Assembly: GCA_011800155.1 (NCBI GenBank)
Contig: CM022376.1
Coordinates: 1,860,001 to 1,924,000 of the forward strand
DNA length: 64,000 nucleotides
Reading direction: 5' to 3'
Source: Flammulina velutipes
Taxonomy: Eukaryota; Basidiomycota; Agaricomycetes; Agaricales; Physalacriaceae
The notes beneath the pieces were generated by a model. It saw nothing but the letters and a program-made list of their open reading frames with translations, was not told where the DNA came from and did not search any database. The translations under genes and the position numbers were made by a program. Shown here piece by piece: positions 1-11,141 of the stretch. The first letter of the stretch is position 1; each line of letters opens with the position of its first letter.

Positions 1-946
1 TGAAGGTCGTGTTCGTCGTCTGGAGTTTCCATACAAGAGAGACGGCGATAGCAATATCCGCGACGGCACTGGCGACTGCACACATGTCAATTTGGAGTCA
101 GGACATGTCTCTTGTCAACCTACCGAGCCAAATGCTGAGGAGAAAGGTCATTAGATCATTGTCCGCGCATAAAGGACGGAAAAAGGACATACGTCACTGT
201 CTTGATGTTGAAGTCGCGTTCAGCATAGGTACTGTGCTGAACCACAGTTATTCCGTTCGCGATTGCGCCACCTTCGAGCTGAATTAGATTGCCTCGCCAC
301 GGAGAATTTAGAGCGTACCGAGGGCAGCAAGACTGAAGAGACAGAGTAATGGAGTAATTAGGAAATTCTTGGAGCTATGTTAATAGGGTCAGAAACGGCG
401 CGCTTTCACGGTGAAGAAATACATACAGATTCCAGAAACGGTACGTCAAGAAGAGCTGCACCGTACAAGCAGAAATCCCCGACAATATAACATAAGCGGG
501 TACTGCCCAGTTCTGTATAAGGAGGTATGGTGCGTCGCCTAGTGAACAGGATTTGAGTCGGACATAGAGGGGTGCCTGTGAAGGCGGAGAACGCACCCCA
601 ATGAGTGATCGTGTACTGTTCACCGAGATATTAGCCTGCGGCATGACAAATTTCAGAGCGTGCTCACCAAGTAGATACATGCACAATTATTCGCGGTCCC
701 AAGCGTATCAACGACCAGGTTGAAGATAACAGTATATTTTATCAAAGCTGGGTCGCGGCGAAAGACCGAGAAATATGTGTACGCCTGGATGTCATCGTAA
801 GCGATCGCAAATGTGGGAGGTGTCATTAGACGTACCTGGGACAGCTCGAGCATGTAGAACATGGCATTGAACCACGAACCGATGAGCAAAGCTCTGACGA
901 CAGCATTAACGTTGGGGTGAGGTGCATGCGTCCGAGTAGAACTCAC
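1..946 (-). CDS. DUF6534-family multi-pass membrane protein, 3' end cut by window edge
   Basis: The reading begins at the ATG at 946 and runs leftwards out of the window, so the C-terminus is missing. Inferred exons are 946-836, 784-668, 615-597, 538-427 and 374-319, then at least two more to position 1, all with GT-AG introns of about 50 nt. The translation shows the family pattern in order: a GSWFNAMFYMLELSQ helix, a VVDTLGT segment, the YTITHWG loop, an NWAVPAYVI helix, RFWNL, and an ADIAIAVSLVWKL helix at the window edge. These proteins of mushroom-forming fungi have about seven membrane helices and a receptor-like topology, but no proven function. No frameshift or internal stop was seen. 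Family assignment is from remembered sequence pattern. Confidence 0.8.
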
Positions 947-1733
947 CCGAGAGACTCGTCAAAGACGCCCATGATAGTAGGTTGGGACAAGAGAAATACG
1001 CCCAGCTACCAACCGCGTAATCTTATATCGCTAAAAAAACTTTGCGTGTGAATCATGTGCTGCTACGGGCCGTCAAACAGGGTGGTTTCCATACCACGTC
1101 CAGCCTGAGAGGTTGAACGTTCAATGTTCGGCCCCACCGGTTTGAATTTGCTGATATCCCTCATTTCGTTCTCATTTCAAACACTCTAATCCATTGCCAT
1201 GGCGGTGATGCTTAAAAGATGTCAAATCTAAGATCGGATGTTTCAGTGATTTTCCATGGAGGGGATGGAGTTCTGCGTAGCACACTGTAGCATAGCTTGC
1301 ATAGGCCGAAGCGACGACTCGCGATGATGTAGATGATAACGGATGCAAATTCACCCAAGGTCCCTAATTAATTTGAGGTGCTGGAGAAGGTTGATGGGGA
1401 GCTAGCGCATAGAAATTGGAAGACAAAGGAGGAGAGCGGCTTGAAGTCTGAGTGAGTGAGGCAGAGGTGAAGCCCTACTGGCTAGCTTGAAGTATAAAAG
1501 TATAGGAGGGTAAGTTTATGAGAGTAGGAAGAGTTTTGAATTGCTCCCGCGTCGTCGTATCAACTGAAAATCTTGATCAATTCCCACGGTGCATCAAATC
1601 ACAAATTTCAAATAGGCCCCAAGCATATGCCAGGTCTATCAGCCAAGATGAATAAATCTTGGGCACGACTTTGGATTCTACACCCTCACGAAACAAACTC
1701 CTCCATTCTTGAACACATTCCTCTACCTATATT
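947..1733. other. intergenic region
   Basis: This lies between two divergently transcribed genes and probably holds both promoters. No convincing exon, repeat or RNA gene was seen; the short open frames lack conserved features. Confidence 0.5.
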
Positions 1734-2947
1734 ATGTCCTCATCTCCGCTTGTCTGGCTGATTACTGGCACCTCGTGCGTTGTCTCAAAAACTCTTCCAA
1801 AACCCGGACTAAGAGAAACGCAGATCAGGCATTGGTCGTGAGCTTACACTGGCCGCTCTGGAACGTGGTGACAAGGTCATCGCCACTGGACGCCAGCGAT
1901 CTATCCATCAGCTCGAAGACCTGAAGAAAGCAGGAGCTGATATTCTCGAGCTCGATGTTACGTCCCCCCCATCTGAACTATCTAAATGCGCTGAGAAAGC
2001 TCTCGCCATTCACGGTCGCGTCGATGTGCTTGTTAACAACGCCGGTGAGTTAGATCGCAATCTTAATCCTTTTATCCCCCAAATCTAAAGAACAACCAAG
2101 GTGCATTCCTCGCGTGCGGCGCAACGGAAGAGATCTCGTATGTCTGCTTCTTTCTCAATTCATCCATCTAAAACTTTCCGCTCAGACCCGATGACACCTT
2201 TGCTCAATTCAAGTGCGAATTCTATTCTTCGGTCTCCTGGCGATCCTTAAAGTTTATTCAGCGTCAACGTGTTTGGTCCACTCAATGTGGCGCGCGCCTT
2301 CCTCCCGTCCATGCGGAAGCAGAAGTCAGGCATTGTGGTCTGGATTGGATCCCTGTGCGGATGGCAGTGAGTTGTGATGCGTGTGCGTTCTATTTGTCTG
2401 CTAAGCGTTCCCAAGAGTCGCACCCGCTCTCAGCATGTATGCGGCTGTGAAGCATGCGATGAGAGGTCAGCGGCTTTTTTCTTGGCAATTCTTCCAAGTG
2501 TTGACTGCTCATAGCTCTCTCGGAAACGATGGACTTGGAAATAGCTCCTTTGGGCCTTCGTAGCATCAACATTGAGCCAGGCTACTTTCGTTCGAAGCTG
2601 ATAGATCCTGCTAACCGCAACCCATACGCAAACAGTATCGAAGACTACAAGCCATCGATGACCGCCATGGACGAGATCTTCAAGGGTAAGAAACTGTACC
2701 CGTGCATTTCGATAATCTAACGGATATCTCAGGCCTTGACGGAAATCAGCCTGGTGATACCCAAAAACTAACTCGTTTGATCGTTGACGTAGTTAAGGGT
2801 GAAGGCGTCGCTGAGGGAAAGACCATCCCCCGTAGTCTGCAAGTCGGTGCCGACTGCTATGAGGGATTGAAGGCGGACATCGCTGTCAGACTGCAGGTTC
2901 TAGAGGAGTGGAAGGATGTCATTACGAACACCGACCTCCCTAAGTGA
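1734..2947 (+). CDS. short-chain dehydrogenase/reductase (SDR), classical type
   Basis: The ATG at 1734 starts a seven-exon gene ending in TGA at 2947. The spliced product of about 280 residues has the classical SDR signatures: the cofactor motif TGTSSGIG (formed across intron 1), LVNNAG, a serine in IGSLCGW, and the catalytic YxxxK as YAAVK. The C-terminal half (IEPGYFRS onward) is the substrate-binding part. It should be a soluble NAD(P)(H)-dependent oxidoreductase; the substrate cannot be read from sequence. All introns join in frame, for example at 2046, 2151 and 2514. The next gene, on the same strand, is another Rossmann-fold dehydrogenase, but I see no evidence that they form a pathway. 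Confidence 0.85.
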
Positions 2948-3393
2948 TTGTGGCGCACTATATTATCATGTTTTGAATGTAAATCTCAGTGCTCGAATGG
3001 GTCCAATTCAGATAGTAGAACGGGCCAGAAACGACTGTAGCCGGTGGCCAATTTACCATCAGTCTCAAGTCTGGCGGCGTGTCAGCGTTACAAAATGACG
3101 AATATCTGGGGACGAACCTTACACGATGGCGCTCAATCTCAGTGATACCCGGTCAGCCGTCATAAGCTCTATGAGAGACAGCTTGATTGAAGCAGGAATG
3201 CCGGATTGACGGAACTGACCACGTAAAAGAGCTGCAATTGTTTGCTACTGCGAACGACGGTTTGTTGCCCGCCGCTATCCTATCATCTATATCGGACCCT
3301 CTTACCGTATGTGCCGGGGTCCTGACGCCATTAATATTTGAACCGCACATCGACCTTGCGATTTGCAAGATAATAACCTTCTTTTCCGCCACC
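2948..3393. other. intergenic region
   Basis: Spacer between two genes on the same strand, likely the 3' end of the SDR gene and the promoter of the next. Nothing else is supported. Confidence 0.45.
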
Positions 3394-4822
3394 ATGTCGA
3401 ACGCTACGATCTTGATCTCCGCGATCAATGGTTTCGTTGCCACGGATATCGCTCTTGCTTTCCTCAACGCTGGATATCGCGTCCGTGGCACTGTTAGAAG
3501 TCAGGAAAAGGCCGATGCGTGGTTAGCGTTACCCGCTTTCAAGGATCACACGGCCTCTGGAAAGCTGAAGGTGGTGATTGTAAAAGACATCACCCCAGAC
3601 AACGCCTTTGTTGGGGAACCTCTCGATGGTGTCGATTTCTTTATCCACACCCCCGCTCAGCTACCAGACTGGCGCCCCGGAGTGACCCAGGTACGAGTAT
3701 CCTACCATGTCACCTCATGAAGTCAAATATTCGAAAATTTAAAGGACTACGCCAAAGACATACTTCTCCCAAATATAAATGGGACTTTGGCAGCGCTGAA
3801 AGGCGCGTCAAAATACCCGCAATGCAAGAAGGTTATTGTTCTTGGGTACCTCTAACCATTGCTTGTTTGATCGATTTAACGCCACATCCGATTAGGTCAA
3901 TCTCAGGTGCCGTCGATTTCTCGGTGCCAAAGCATGACGCACCCGTGAACGGCGCGTCTTGGAACCCGCGAGACTTTGAATAGTACGTTCTCCACCTCCT
4001 TCTCAGTGCTTCCCACACAGTCTCATCCCTCTCCCAGTGGTAAAAACGCTCCCCACCCTCTGTTCTCCTATTGTACGTTCTTAACCGCTATACTACTCCC
4101 ACCATCTCACCCATAGAATTGTAGCTACGTCCAAAAAGCTAGCAGATGCGGCAGCGTGGAAATACATGGAAGATACCAAGCCCCATTTCGCTCTTGTCAA
4201 CATGCTTCCCGGCTTCATTTACGGACCTTCCCATGGCCATGACCGTTTCGGCGTGCATAACAGCTCTCAACAATGTACATGCGCCACCCAACTTTCTGCC
4301 TGGAAGACTGATTCACAATTTACAGGGCTGGCTGGGCCTTTATTCCGTCAAGATTGGAACTTTAAGACGGCTTCTGGTGGACCGGTGGGTACTATTGACT
4401 ATCATGACGAACACTGTTGACTCCCGCTAGACTCTGGTGGATTTGAGAGATCTGTCTACAGCTTTCATAAAGGCTGTGGAAAGAGACGAGGCTAACGGCC
4501 AACGTCTCGTTCTGGTACGTACCTGCGAACGCTCAACCTCTTTCTTGAACGTCAACTCTGATAGGGGCCATCCAATGTTTCCATATTTCCCTCCGACTTT
4601 GTACCGCTCTTCGCCAAGGCGTTCCCCGACAGAGTGGCCAAATTACCGCAGGTTCCTGACGATCTCGTCAATGCGCCACTCTTCGTGATTGATAGCACAG
4701 AGACAGAGAGTAGACTAGATATGAAGTTCCGTCCCGTGGAAGAGACAATACTGGATACTGCGAAATGGCTCCTAGATTCTGGAGCAGAGGAGGCTTGGAA
4801 AGCTGTTGAAACGATATACTGA
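3394..4822 (+). CDS. NAD(P)-dependent epimerase / dihydroflavonol-4-reductase-like dehydrogenase
   Basis: The start at 3394 lies in a strong context (gccaccATG). The exons join to a protein of about 330 residues. The N-terminus has the extended-SDR layout, a beta strand and ILISAINGFVA followed by LAFLNAGYRVRGTVR. Later come DILLPNINGTLAALKGA, a KVIVLGSISGAVDF strand, the catalytic YSTSK (tyrosine and lysine of YxxxK) and VNMLPGFIYGP. This order matches fungal ketoreductases related to dihydroflavonol-4-reductase. The usual TGxxG is SAIxG here, so the first cofactor-binding glycine is replaced by alanine. Introns fall near 3691, 3844, 3982, 4065, 4274, 4384 and 4516. The gene ends 88 bp from the convergent next gene. 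Confidence 0.8.
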
Positions 4823-4909
4823 ATAGTCTGGTATGAAGAAATATGTTGTGTACAGAATTTTGATATGTGAATGTATGAGATATTCCTGGTTGGAGTAGTG
4901 TCGTAAAGA

Positions 4910-5786
4910 TTATGCGGTGCGCTCTTGTTGCCTCCTCAACTGCCCATCAACGACCGCCAACCCTTCGCGTCTCAGCGCGCCTGTCCAAGGCTCTGGTACC
5001 ATGCCTAGGTCATGTAGACGCATGTAGACACCCTCTACGAGCCCCTTTCGCCAAGGCTCCTTCATACAAAGCTGAAACATGGCCTTCCCTAGCACTGCGG
5101 CACGCGAATCACCACTGAAATCGGCTGGTGGCACACCCGTATCGTCATCCTCGATATTGGACGGTGGACGGAAGGCATACACGCCTGAGCCAGGAATAAC
5201 TTCGATTGGCGGAGGGTAGTGATAATGCATGTCTCGAATGTGTTTTGAGTGTTTCAGGGCGGGACGGCGGGAAGGCGATGTGGGTAAAGGGCACGACGAC
5301 GTTGCTGTTGAAACGAATGAATGGGGTATTGGCGAAGATGTAGAGACGACTGGTCTCGGAGGTAGGGGCTCGGGCACCTCATCGGAGGTCTCACTGTCGG
5401 GAGTCGGTAATTGAGTCAGACGGCGTCGTCTTGGAAGATTGTCAACATGGGGTTCCAGATGGCCTTTTGGTGAAGTATCAGGAGGGTTTGTGAATCGTAG
5501 GTTCTGTGCAAAAGAGATATCATGAGTCGACGGGGAGGGACTGGGCAGCATGTTGCGAGTTAAGCTAACGGAGACCACGGTTAGAGCCCGAAAGATAGGG
5601 GGACACGGCAAGCACATACTTTTGGGCGTTCGTCGAGTTTGCCTGGGGAACTTGGGAACGTCTTCAGCACTTAAGGTGGCCTTGGTGTATTTGAGGAAGG
5701 AGGCCAAAGGTAACAGATAGGCAGTACCGGGTCGCGATCGATCGAAGATATCCCGTGAAAGTTTCTGCTGATCGCGTGCGCAAGTA
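4910..5786 (-). pseudogene. unrecognised gene, 3' part, cut off from its 5' end by a transposon
   Basis: An open frame of more than 250 codons ends in TAA at 4910. It has no convincing ATG of its own. Read leftwards from the transposon edge at 5786, the first coding exon resumes in the frame of the piece at 9483-9625 and ends near 5731. After an inferred intron (gtactg to cttaag) the frame AEDVPKFPRQTRRTPK follows. A second intron probably begins at a gtgctt donor. The remainder is rich in proline and serine, then has a more ordered C-terminus (VIPGSGVYAFRPPS, EPWRKGLVEGVYMRL). No family was recognised. As assembled the gene cannot make its full product unless the element is removed. Confidence 0.6.
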
Positions 5787-5880
5787 CAGACGTTCCCAAA
5801 AGGGATGTCGGAAGACGAAAAAGATCACTTCCGTAAATAGAAAATACCAAAAATGCCAAAAAATCTTTTAATTCTCTAAC
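5787..5880 (+). repeat. left terminal inverted repeat of the Tc1/mariner-type element
   Basis: These 94 bp are the exact reverse complement of 9389-9482. The outer end is CAGACG next to the duplicated TA. Confidence 0.95.
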
Positions 5881-5936
5881 GCTCTCGCTACACTCGCTAC
5901 ACTCTCTCACGGCTACCCGTTGATAGTGTGGATCTT

Positions 5937-7052
5937 ATGGTCTACAAGAAGCACACCTCGGAAGTGAAATGGCTCGTTCTCAGAGCATTGGATGCCGGAA
6001 AACCGATGAAAGACATTATCAGGGACTTTGACGTCTCAGAGAGGAGTGTACAACGATGGCAAGCGAAACTGGATCAGGAAGGGACATTTGCATACCCTAC
6101 TAGCGTTGTGGGTAGGCCACGTATCCTGTCGGAGATCCTTCTGGCTGAACTGGCAGCGCTCATGGATGAATCACCCAGTCAGTTCATCGCGGAGATCCAG
6201 GATTATCTCTGCATCATGAACGACCAACCTATATCAACCTCCACTCTAGCTCGAAACCTCAAGGATATTGGCTACGAGCGCAAGGTTCTGCGCAAAGTGG
6301 CCACCCAGCAAGACCCCGTTCTTCGTGGTGCTTGGATGGAGCACATGCTCTCCCACTTTGGAGCAGATCAGCTAGTCTTCACAGACGAGTCAAGCAAGGA
6401 TGGCCGAACACTTGCCAGAAGGTATGGAAGAGCTCCGAAGGGCCGGACACCTGTCGAGACGGTCACGTTTGACCGTGGTCAACGTTGGAGCATCTTGCCA
6501 GCTCTTACACTCGATGGGTATATTGCACTGCGCGTCGTAGAGGGATCTGTCGATGGCGAGGAATTTTTTGACTTCATTGTCAATGATGTCGTAAGTCTAC
6601 ATCCCTCACGCACCTACAGTTGGAGCTGATCATCGTACAGCTTCCTAAAATGAACGCCTTTCCCGCCTCGTCTAGTGTCCTCGTCATGGACAATTGCAAC
6701 ATCCATAAAAGCCGGGCTGTACGAGATGCCTGTGAGGACCATGGTATGTTTGTTACCTCTCGTTATTGTCGCTAAACTATTTATGGCGCTGTCTAGGTGT
6801 AATTCTTGTGTTCTTGCCACCGTACTCACCTGATTTCAATCCCATTGAAGAGAGCTTTAGTTGTGGTGCGTCTCTTTCCATACGGATTATGCTTCTGTGC
6901 TTATCCTTTCCGTAGTCAAGATGTACCTACGCCGCCATTGGCGGCATTTCGAGTACAGTGACTTTCCGGACGTAGATCTGTATGAAGCATGCTTCTCAGC
7001 TGTATCATCACTCAATGCTCCCGGTTGGTTTCGCCATAGTGGATATAAATGA
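5937..7052 (+). CDS. Tc1/mariner-type DDE transposase
   Basis: The first ATG in frame is at 5937; an upstream in-frame GTG is not needed. Four exons join through introns near 6591-6640, 6744-6796 and 6867-6916. The roughly 320-residue product starts with a helix-turn-helix DNA-binding part (KDIIRDFDVSERSVQRW). Next is GRPRILSE, then the RNase-H-like catalytic domain with its three acidic residues: VFTDES, VMDNCNIH and FNPIEESFS. After the last comes YLRRHW, a pattern shared by related basidiomycete transposases. It cuts and rejoins the element ends at TA sites. All catalytic residues are present and no stop interrupts the spliced frame, so it may be functional. Confidence 0.9.
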
Positions 7053-7263
7053 GTAGTATAACATTCGGAAGACGCTGAATAGGATAGACAAAGAGTAACG
7101 ACAGTAGGTAAAGAATAAATACATATTTTTCAATTTTCTGGTATGAGTAGGGATGAATAGAGATGATTAGAACAGACGATGGATAAATCAGAGTAACAGG
7201 AAGCCGGTTCTAATTGAATTACTGTAAAGACGGTGATGGCCAGCGGTGCGGAGAGATACCTAT

Positions 7264-9335
7264 TCACATGGGATATCCAAACAGGTTGTGTGTCGGAGGA
7301 GCTGACCCGGAGGATGGAGATGGAGGAGGAGATGGATTAACGAGAGGATCTTGACCTGTGTGAGAACCCTGGTGGTGCCGGGAGAATAGTGCGCCACCTG
7401 AGCCATGATTGTTGTTGCTACCATCGGGTGAATGCTGTAAGCCAGCCATGCCATGGTACATCGTGGGATAATGCTGCGATGACTGAGGGGTTGAATGATG
7501 CATTCCAAGATGTGAGGGATGCATCGGCATCGAGCCGGGACCACCATACATCGAAGGACTAAATCCTGTACTCATACCAGGATACATGGGATATGGCATG
7601 TATGGCATTCCGTATGGGGAAGACATGGACGGAGGGGGATAGTAGCCAGACATGTGTTGATGTGAGCCCAAAGGGTACGTAAACGGTGGTGGCGCAACAG
7701 TTGAAGGCCCCGCATGGCTAGAACTGCCGGGCTGTTGAGTATGCTTGTTAATACGTTCTTTGCCGTCACCATCCAGTGGGGCTTCACTCCGAAACCCTCT
7801 TTTATTGACGGGTACATCGGTGTAGGTCCCGTTGTCACGTATCTAGTAGAGGTGGTTTGGTTCATTGATCAATACAAGATAACTGAAACTCACGATGTGT
7901 AAAGCCCATGTTAGCTTACGTCCATGATCCAAGTGATAGTGCGTCTGTGTAGGACCATGACAAACACAAGCAAGCCGTGGATGTCTTGCACAGAGCCCGA
8001 CAGGATACTTTTTCTCAAGCTTCGCATATGCCGGAGCAATAGCTGCGTCGACGGAAAGCTACAGAGATCAAGTGTCAGAGTTTAATTATGCTGCACATAG
8101 AAAATAAATACCTTCCGTCCTAGCAATGTATCTAGCTTGCTTGGATCATCACTGTCTGACGCCGCCTTCTCCGAATCATCACTCTCCTCGTCTGTATCTG
8201 GCTATAGCAAAATGTTGTAAGTATTAGAAGGATGATTTCCTGAGTAAGTGTACCTTTTTCTTCTTTGGCTTCTTTGGCGGAGCCATCACGATGAGAATGA
8301 AGGAGAGAAGACGTTCAGACGGAGTCATTCCGAGGATCCGACTGATCAGTTGTCCGAACGCGGCCTCGTTCTTGAGAGGGAACGGTCCCGTAGAACGGCC
8401 ATTCTTGATACACTGCCAGGTGAATGACTCCGTCTTGTGCCACGCAAGAGGCTTCCCGGTGATAGTGACCAAAAGGGGAAGGACATCGTTGAAGGTGGCG
8501 GGATCTTTGTCGGAAATAGTATCGGGACCCAATAGCTCTCCCTTCTTGAGTTCCATCTTTGATTGTCCTTTCTTCCTCCCAGGAACCTGTTCAAGCCACT
8601 GATACTGAACATACAGTGTGATGGACACTGGTATGTCCGGAGGAGGAGGTGGTGGCGTAACCGGAGGCTTTTTCGGGCGGCCCCGTGGCTTTGGCAAGGA
8701 CTCCTGGACTTTTGGCTGAGTTGATGGTCTCTGCTTGGTCTTCGGGAGCTTGGGAAGAAGGTGAAGCTTCCCTGGCGATGGGGGATCAGAGTCGGAGTCG
8801 TCGTCAACTGTGACAGTAGTCCTGCTTCGAAATGGGGAAGGAGACATAGCACGGGCCTTCTTCCTGGCCTTGAAGAGAGGTGTCACGGCAAGTACATCAG
8901 AGGAAGAGAGGCTGACACGGCGGTGCTTGTGACCAAGTTTCGCAGGAGAGACATTGTCGCCAGGTCCTGCCAGGGCTGGAGACATCTCTGGAGTGATCTG
9001 TCTAGCGCTATACAATGGACTGAATGATGCCAGGTTCTCCCAGTATTGTAGATCGTCGTACGGCGTGCCAGTGTCCTGGGTCGTGATTCCTGCTTTGGGT
9101 GTACAAGGTTCAGCATTGCTCTGAGGGTATAATGCCGGACGTGGCAGCCTAATGGTGAGCCGTGTAGCTGGTGTGACCGGATCTGATAGGTTTGGGCTTC
9201 TTCTCAATGTCTTCACAGAATAATGCGCACCTTCGGGAATGGGTCAGCCTCTGAGCTCAGCTTGGTGAACTCTTCATTCAATTCATCTACTGTGCTCTGT
9301 TCCTTTTTTGCAGACCGACCTCTACGAGGTGGCAT
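7264..9335 (-). CDS. second gene of the Tc1/mariner-type element; basic, low-complexity protein with AT-hook-like motif
   Basis: The ATG at 9335 opens a basic N-terminus (PPRRGRSAKK). A long block follows with TRLTIRLPRPA, an AT-hook-like KPRGRPKKPP and a structured centre (ITLYVQYQWLEQVPGRKK). After introns near 8253, 8111 and 7893 come CARHPRLACVCHG and HYHLDHGRKLTWALH, and finally a tail rich in Pro, Met, Tyr, Gly and His ending at 7264. The N-terminal exon and the block starting EGAHYSVK do not join in frame with an ordinary intron near 9225. Either there is a one-base frame break or I have missed a splice site. No family was recognised. A role in DNA binding or in helping transposition is only inference from the AT-hook and the location. 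Confidence 0.55.
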
Positions 9336-9388
9336 GATTTCTGAAGCTATAGGACAGTCCTGGAGCAAGAGAGCGTGTATACAAAAGT

Positions 9389-9482
9389 GTTAGAGAATTA
9401 AAAGATTTTTTGGCATTTTTGGTATTTTCTATTTACGGAAGTGATCTTTTTCGTCTTCCGACATCCCTTTTGGGAACGTCTG
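9389..9482 (-). repeat. right terminal inverted repeat of the Tc1/mariner-type element
   Basis: Exact inverted copy of 5787-5880, ending at the TA at 9483-9484. It also encloses the last A/T-rich bases upstream of the accessory gene. Confidence 0.95.
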
Positions 9483-9625
9483 TAATGCGCAAGCCTGCTC
9501 AAGAAAGGTCGTGTTGAGGAACGCGAGTTCTGATAATTAGAGACTGGAAGGCGGAACGGCAAGGAACGTGAAATACCCCACGGGAAAACAGCGGCGTGCC
9601 TTCGTTTGGCACCCGTCCTGATCAT
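9483..9625 (-). pseudogene. unrecognised gene, 5' part of first exon, separated by the transposon
   Basis: An ATG at 9625 opens a frame (MIRTGAKRRHAAVFPWG) that runs to the TA at 9483-9484. Skipping the element, the same frame continues on the other side (HYLRTRSAETFTGYL) to a plausible donor, and splices into the frame at 4910-5680. In the assembled sequence this frame instead enters the inverted repeat and soon stops. The basic, Ser/Arg-rich start could be a mitochondrial targeting sequence, but that is speculation. It ends about 270 bp from the end of the citrate carrier gene. Confidence 0.55.
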
Positions 9626-9893
9626 GAGTGGTTTGCGTCTCGTGTCAACATATTCCGTCGTCCGTGATAGGATTTTCTGGTACACCGCTCATCATATCGA
9701 TATTCCGAAGAAGATTTCTCTCCCCCAAGTGACTTCCCCTGGACGGGCATTACGAGCGTAGACGCCGACAAGCCAACGGAGGTGTGAGTCATGAGGTTGA
9801 GCGGTAAAGGAACGCACATCAAAATCGGGACAAACTTGAGCACCCTCAGCGCGCCAGGGAATATAACATGACAGTGGTCCCACATCGATTCGC

Positions 9894-11141
9894 TCAACCT
9901 AGTACCCTCATGACATTTTCGTATACTGTAAACACAATGCCGCCGCTCATCTAATGATGAATGAGAAGGAGCAATGAAAGGATGAATAGACACGTTACCA
10001 CTAATCTAGCAAGCCGAGGGGTCGTTCCAGTCCAAAATCTAAGTACACCCTCCTCGGTGAATATTCGGTACGCACAATGCGCAAAGTTCTTGTATTGCGA
10101 CCGTGCTTCAATTGATTGCATACGCGTTTTGATGACACTAATGGAAATGAGCTGCGTCGCAAGACTATAAATCAATCACATACTCGAGAGGCATGGTTGT
10201 GTACACCGTCACCAGGCCTGCGATAGCACCGATACCGAATGTTATGGTGCTAGGAAGCTGTTGTCCAGGTCGCGCTTGGCCTTGCGCAAACTGCTTGAGC
10301 ATCGAGTAGGTTGTGAATCGGACAGCGGAGTTGGCTCCTTGGCGCATCATTGTAGGAATTAGACCGCGATAAATGCCTCGGATGCCTTCTTGACGGACAA
10401 TCATAGTCGTTCCGTGAATGAGACCGCGGTATTGGGGATTCGGGCGATGTGCATCGTCGATCAGCTTCGTTCTGGCGAACTGTCAGCGTGGCGGAATGGC
10501 GAGAGGTCGCTACACACTTTATGGTTTCTGAAGGGGTCACGGCAAAGACTGCTTCCATCATGCCCGCACCGAGGCCAGCTGCAAAGTCGTTTTAGTCTCG
10601 GTCATGTTGAAAAGAGAGGGTAGGCGCACCGACAAGACTTCTTGGTGCACTGACTTTTCCCTCAACGTGGTATCAGCGCGCAACGCGTTAGGCATTGGAA
10701 AAGTGCAGGCATACCTCAGAATCTGCAAGCTTCTTTTTGAAGTAATCATAGCTCACAAAGCGCACACCAGCTTTGGCAGAGTTTCCAATGATGAGGGCCG
10801 TACATCCCGAGTAAAGGCCTGCAATGCCCTGCGTCTTCACTGTCTGCTTGATTATCGATATTGGACTGAGTCTCTACAAGCTTCTTGGTTAGACCGACAG
10901 TTATAAGAGAGCGACAACGCACCTGTCCCCCAAACTGTGACCGCGTCTTGACGAATTCCGTCGGATAAGTTACAAAACTATGAATCGGTCATTATTCCCG
11001 TTCAACTTCCTCAGCCAGTTCGCATACGCTTCAATGGCTCCTGCAGACGCGCCAGCTGCTCTAAGGATTTGTTAAATGCCAGTCAACAAGTTATTGAAGG
11101 TCGTACAGTGAATGTATCGGTTTTTCTTTGCCGAAGGCCAT
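9894..11141 (-). CDS. CTP1: mitochondrial tricarboxylate (citrate) carrier
   Basis: The ATG at 11141 starts a gene with about seven short introns that ends in TGA at 9894. The spliced protein of about 300 residues has three carrier repeats, each with the P-x-[DE]-x-x-[KR] signature: PTEFVKTR, PSETIKTK and PLDVIKTR. Other family features are HSLAAGASAGAIEA at the start, NSAKAGVRF, GIYRGLIPTMMRQGANSAVRF and, near the end, GVLRFWTGTTPRLARLVMSGG. These match fungal Ctp1-type carriers, which exchange citrate across the inner mitochondrial membrane. The final exon (MSGGIVFTVYENVM) is joined through an intron at about 9957-10004; reading through that intron would give a shorter hydrophobic tail. Confidence 0.88.

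Larger units (their letters stand above)
5787..9482. mobile_element. Tc1/mariner-type DNA transposon, 3,696 bp, two genes
   Basis: The element is bounded by perfect 94-bp inverted repeats starting CAGACGTTCCCAAAAG and is flanked on both sides by TA (5785-5786 and 9483-9484). A TA duplication is the hallmark of the IS630-Tc1-mariner superfamily and agrees with the encoded DDE transposase. Inside are the transposase on the plus strand and a second, longer gene on the minus strand; the two converge at about 7.05-7.26 kb. Perfect repeats and an intact-looking transposase suggest a recent insertion that may still be mobile. It sits in the first coding exon of an unrecognised host gene. Confidence 0.93.

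Noticed and set aside
5928..5936. Upstream GTG as start of the Tc1/mariner transposase
   Set aside because: Eukaryotic genes start at ATG, and an ATG follows three codons later at 5937.
9692..9883. Minus-strand open frame SCYIPWRAEGAQVCPDFD considered as an exon
   Set aside because: It lies after the stop of the citrate carrier, lacks an ATG and does not splice in phase to the disrupted gene, which already has its own start at 9625.
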